Origin: Parasphingorhabdus marina DSM 22363
Lineage (GTDB): Bacteria; Pseudomonadota; Alphaproteobacteria; Sphingomonadales; Sphingomonadaceae
Reading direction: 5' to 3'
Assembly (NCBI RefSeq): GCF_900128895.1
Contig: NZ_FSQW01000001.1
Span: 1,178,001-1,242,000 of the forward strand
Length of the DNA: 64,000 nucleotides
Both the position numbers and the translations under genes were made by a program. Positions within the stretch are counted from its first letter, which is position 1; each line of letters starts with the position of its first letter. Below the pieces are notes generated by a model. The model made no database searches. It was not told the origin of the DNA and was given only the letters and a program-made list of their open reading frames with translations. Positions 61,947 through 64,000 of the stretch are shown in pieces.

Positions 61947-62641
61947 AGCGGTTCTACAAGACAACCGGTTTTTCGGCCACGACCGGGGGATTTCTGGTCG
62001 AGCTCGATGGGCGGCCGGTCAAAACACCTGCACGCAACGCGCTGGAACTGCCGACCGCCGATCTGGCCAAGGCCATTTGTGATGAATGGGCCGGGCAGAA
62101 AGACGAAATCGATTCGACGCAAATGCCTTTGACCGGACTGGCCCAGGGCGCGCTGGATCAGGTTGCACGGGAGCGCGACCGGATCGCCGCCCGGGTGGCC
62201 GGATTTGCGGACAGCGACATGCTCTATTTTCGTGGCGACGACAATCAGCGGGCGCTGGTTGACTGGCAGGCACAGCAATGGGATCCGCTGCTCGACTGGG
62301 CGCGGCAACGCTATGATATCAGCTTCGTCCTGATTCACGGGATCATGCACCAGTCGCAACCGGACAATACGCTGCAGCGGCTGGAAGACGCGGTCCATGC
62401 CCAGGATGATTTTGCCCTGGCAGCTATGCTGGCGCTGACCGGGCTGACCGGAACGCTGGTCGGGGTGCTGGCGCTGATCGAGAATTCCGTGGCTGTCGAT
62501 GACCTTTGGTCGCTGGCCAATCTCGAAGAGCTCTGGCAGGAACAACAATGGGGTCAGGATGAGGTCGCAGCCCAAAAGCGCGAGAAAAAGCGCGCCGAAT
62601 ATCTCGATGCGGTCCGGTTTCTGGAACTGTCGAGAACTTAG
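61943..62641 (+). CDS. ATP12-family F1-ATPase assembly chaperone
   Basis: A 232-residue protein homologous to mitochondrial ATP12, which chaperones the F1 alpha subunit. GFLVELDGRPVKTPARNALELPT and ICDEWAGQKDEIDSTQMPLTGLAQGALDQV are the family signature, then YFRGDDNQRALVDWQAQQWDPLLDW. The family is common in alphaproteobacteria, which supports the taxonomic call. The C-terminal region is Glu/Lys-rich. It is the last gene of the 4-nt-coupled run that starts near hemH. Confidence 0.92.
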   Translation: MKRFYKTTGFSATTGGFLVELDGRPVKTPARNALELPTADLAKAICDEWAGQKDEIDSTQMPLTGLAQGALDQVARERDRIAARVAGFADSDMLYFRGDDNQRALVDWQAQQWDPLLDWARQRYDISFVLIHGIMHQSQPDNTLQRLEDAVHAQDDFALAAMLALTGLTGTLVGVLALIENSVAVDDLWSLANLEELWQEQQWGQDEVAAQKREKKRAEYLDAVRFLELSRT

Positions 62642-62697
62642 TTTTTCCCTTTTGGCCGATTTTCCGTTACAGGCCTGTAACTGTTAACGGAGACTAC

Positions 62698-64000
62698 ATG
62701 ACAATTGACGAACCCCGCCAGACCTTGGCGCTTTGCGACAGCCCGGAAGAGGCTGTCGCCCGACTTGAAGAACTTTACCAGCAGCAAATAGAAATGATCA
62801 CGGCCCGTTTTGGCCGCTATACCGAGGGTGATCTCGCCAGCGACGACACCGATCAGGGCGTCTATCCGATGATTTCGGTCGAGATCCCCGCTGATCAGGC
62901 CACCGAGACCAGCAACCTTGCCTCCGGCCGGATTTCCGACATAAACTGCTACAGCACAACGATCAGCCAGCCGGGCCTGTACCGGCAATATCTGACCAAC
63001 CAGCTGGCCCGGATCAATCGCATTTTCACCGCCAAGATCCGCGTCGGACTGTCCGATACCCCGATTCCGCTGGCCTTTGCCATCGAAAATGCCGGCGGCG
63101 GACTGGAACGCGAGCGCAAGGATGCGCTGCCCAATCATTTTCACACACCCAATCTGATCGCGACCAACGACGATATCGTCGATGGCGGCCAGATTTTCGG
63201 TGATGGTTCCAATTCGGCCTTGTCGCTGTTCACCGCCGAGCGGGTCGATTATTCCCTGCACCGGATCCGGCACTATTGCGCAACCGATCCGGAGCATTTT
63301 CAGCCCTTCATCCTGTTCACCAACTATCAGCGCTATGTCGACGAGTTTATCGAACATGGTCTGGCCGAAGTCGCGACCGGTGATGCAGAAATGCTGGTCG
63401 AGCCGGGCAATCGCATCACCCGTGCTGACGGCGTGCCATCCTGCCCGCCGATCGCCAAACCCCCGCAAATGCCGGCCTATCATCTGGTACGCAAGGATGG
63501 CCGACCCGGCGTCACCCTGGTCAATATGGGGGTCGGCCCTTCCAATGCGAAAACCATAACCGACCATCTCGCCGTGCTGCGGCCGCATGTCTGGCTGATG
63601 ATCGGTCATTGCGGCGCGTTGCGGCGGACCCAGCGGCTCGGTGACTATGTGCTGGCGCACGCCTATCTGCGCGACGACAATGTTCTCGATGACGTGCTGC
63701 CGCCGTCCATCCCGCTGCCAACCATCGCGGAAGTCCAGCTGGCCCTGACCCGGGCGGTGCAGGAAGAGACCGGGATCGACCATTCCGATCTCAAACAGCA
63801 TTTGCGGACCGGCACTGTGGTCACTACCGGCGACCGGAACTGGGAGCTGCGTTTCGAGCAGATTGCCAAGCGTCTCAACCAGTCGCGCGCGATCGCCATC
63901 GACATGGAGTCAGCCACCGTGGCCGCCAATGGCTATCGCTACCGCGTCCCCTATGGCACGCTGCTCTGTGCTTCGGACAAGCCACTTCATGGCGAGATCA
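62698..64000 (+). CDS. amn: AMP nucleosidase, 3' truncated by window edge
   Basis: The frame is open from ATG 62698 to the end of the window (434 codons). CGGAGAC lies just before the ATG. The N-terminal Amn domain includes QQIEMITARFGRYTEGDL, and the nucleoside-phosphorylase-like core includes LMIGHCGALRRTQRLGDYVLA, then HFHTPNLIA and DMESATVAANGYRYRVPYG with the ribose-binding Glu and Met. It hydrolyses AMP to adenine and ribose 5-phosphate and so regulates the adenylate pool. About 50 residues are missing at the end. Confidence 0.92.
   Translation, partial: MTIDEPRQTLALCDSPEEAVARLEELYQQQIEMITARFGRYTEGDLASDDTDQGVYPMISVEIPADQATETSNLASGRISDINCYSTTISQPGLYRQYLTNQLARINRIFTAKIRVGLSDTPIPLAFAIENAGGGLERERKDALPNHFHTPNLIATNDDIVDGGQIFGDGSNSALSLFTAERVDYSLHRIRHYCATDPEHFQPFILFTNYQRYVDEFIEHGLAEVATGDAEMLVEPGNRITRADGVPSCPPIAKPPQMPAYHLVRKDGRPGVTLVNMGVGPSNAKTITDHLAVLRPHVWLMIGHCGALRRTQRLGDYVLAHAYLRDDNVLDDVLPPSIPLPTIAEVQLALTRAVQEETGIDHSDLKQHLRTGTVVTTGDRNWELRFEQIAKRLNQSRAIAIDMESATVAANGYRYRVPYGTLLCASDKPLHGEI

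Noticed and set aside
58775-62641. Possible phage or mobile island because of many short overlapping genes
   Set aside because: The genes are recognisable housekeeping families (pseudouridine synthase, PaiB, HAD, ATP12) and show the same 4-nt coupling as the rest of the window. No integrase, tRNA junction or direct repeat is visible.

Overview
The window is about 64 kb of a densely coded, moderately high-GC alphaproteobacterial chromosome. It most resembles Sphingomonadales (Sphingorhabdus, Parasphingorhabdus or Sphingopyxis-like). This rests on recalled family content and gene order, not on a database search. The cues are an ATP12-type chaperone, a Gcw_chp/TorF-type porin, a HIG1-domain twin-membrane protein next to a PduO-type adenosyltransferase, DUF1176 and DUF853 proteins, HflKC next to a Deg protease, and many IorB-like molybdenum hydroxylase subunits. 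I saw no rRNA, tRNA, insertion sequence, phage, plasmid or CRISPR array. Most neighbouring genes overlap by 4 nt (ATGA), so operon structure is clear.

Layout. 1-0.85 kb: the tail of an unknown gene and a HAD phosphatase. 1.0-8.9 kb: a type II secretion operon gspC-D-E-F-G-L-M that lacks the usual minor pseudopilin genes H, I, J and K between G and L. 8.9-11.5 kb: an acyl-CoA desaturase, a small secreted protein with a strong terminator, and an arginine-rich repeat lipoprotein. 11.6-17.8 kb: a perfect palindromic operator candidate followed by cytochrome P450, Gfo/Idh/MocA oxidoreductase, aldo/keto reductase, Fe(II)/2-oxoglutarate oxygenase and a convergent SGLT-type symporter; this is the best candidate for an undescribed pathway. 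17.9-22.8 kb: a minus-strand periplasmic molybdenum hydroxylase module (XdhC, [2Fe-2S] subunit, Mo subunit, lipoprotein cytochrome c, MobA/MocA-like transferase).

22.9-36.4 kb: an exported M20 peptidase, a winged-helix regulator, an HNH nuclease, gluQ, a HIG1 protein, a cobalamin adenosyltransferase, the ergothioneine pair egtB-egtD with its own promoter, DUF1176, 3-hydroxyacyl-CoA dehydrogenase, epoxide hydrolase and a Dpp/Opp-type ABC transporter with a fused double ATPase but no binding protein. 36.4-44.5 kb: porin, MscS channel, metC, sseA, a proline-rich membrane protein, queF, a GST-like protein and a thioesterase preceded by a second perfect palindrome.

44.5-53.3 kb, minus strand: a ComEC-like metallo-beta-lactamase-fold protein, a nine-repeat Sel1 protein translationally coupled to a HerA-like ATPase, a Deg protease, an NTF2-like protein and hflC-hflK. 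53.4-64 kb, plus strand: Mrp/ApbC, a CoA-binding protein, an orphan IorB-like Mo subunit, hemH, a ribbon-helix-helix protein, crcB, an RluC-type pseudouridine synthase, a PaiB-like protein, a phosphoglycolate-phosphatase-like HAD, two tandem paralogous membrane proteins, the ATP12 chaperone and the start of amn.

All calls come from reading translations for motifs. No alignment or search was run, so family names are recognition-based and substrate assignments are inference.
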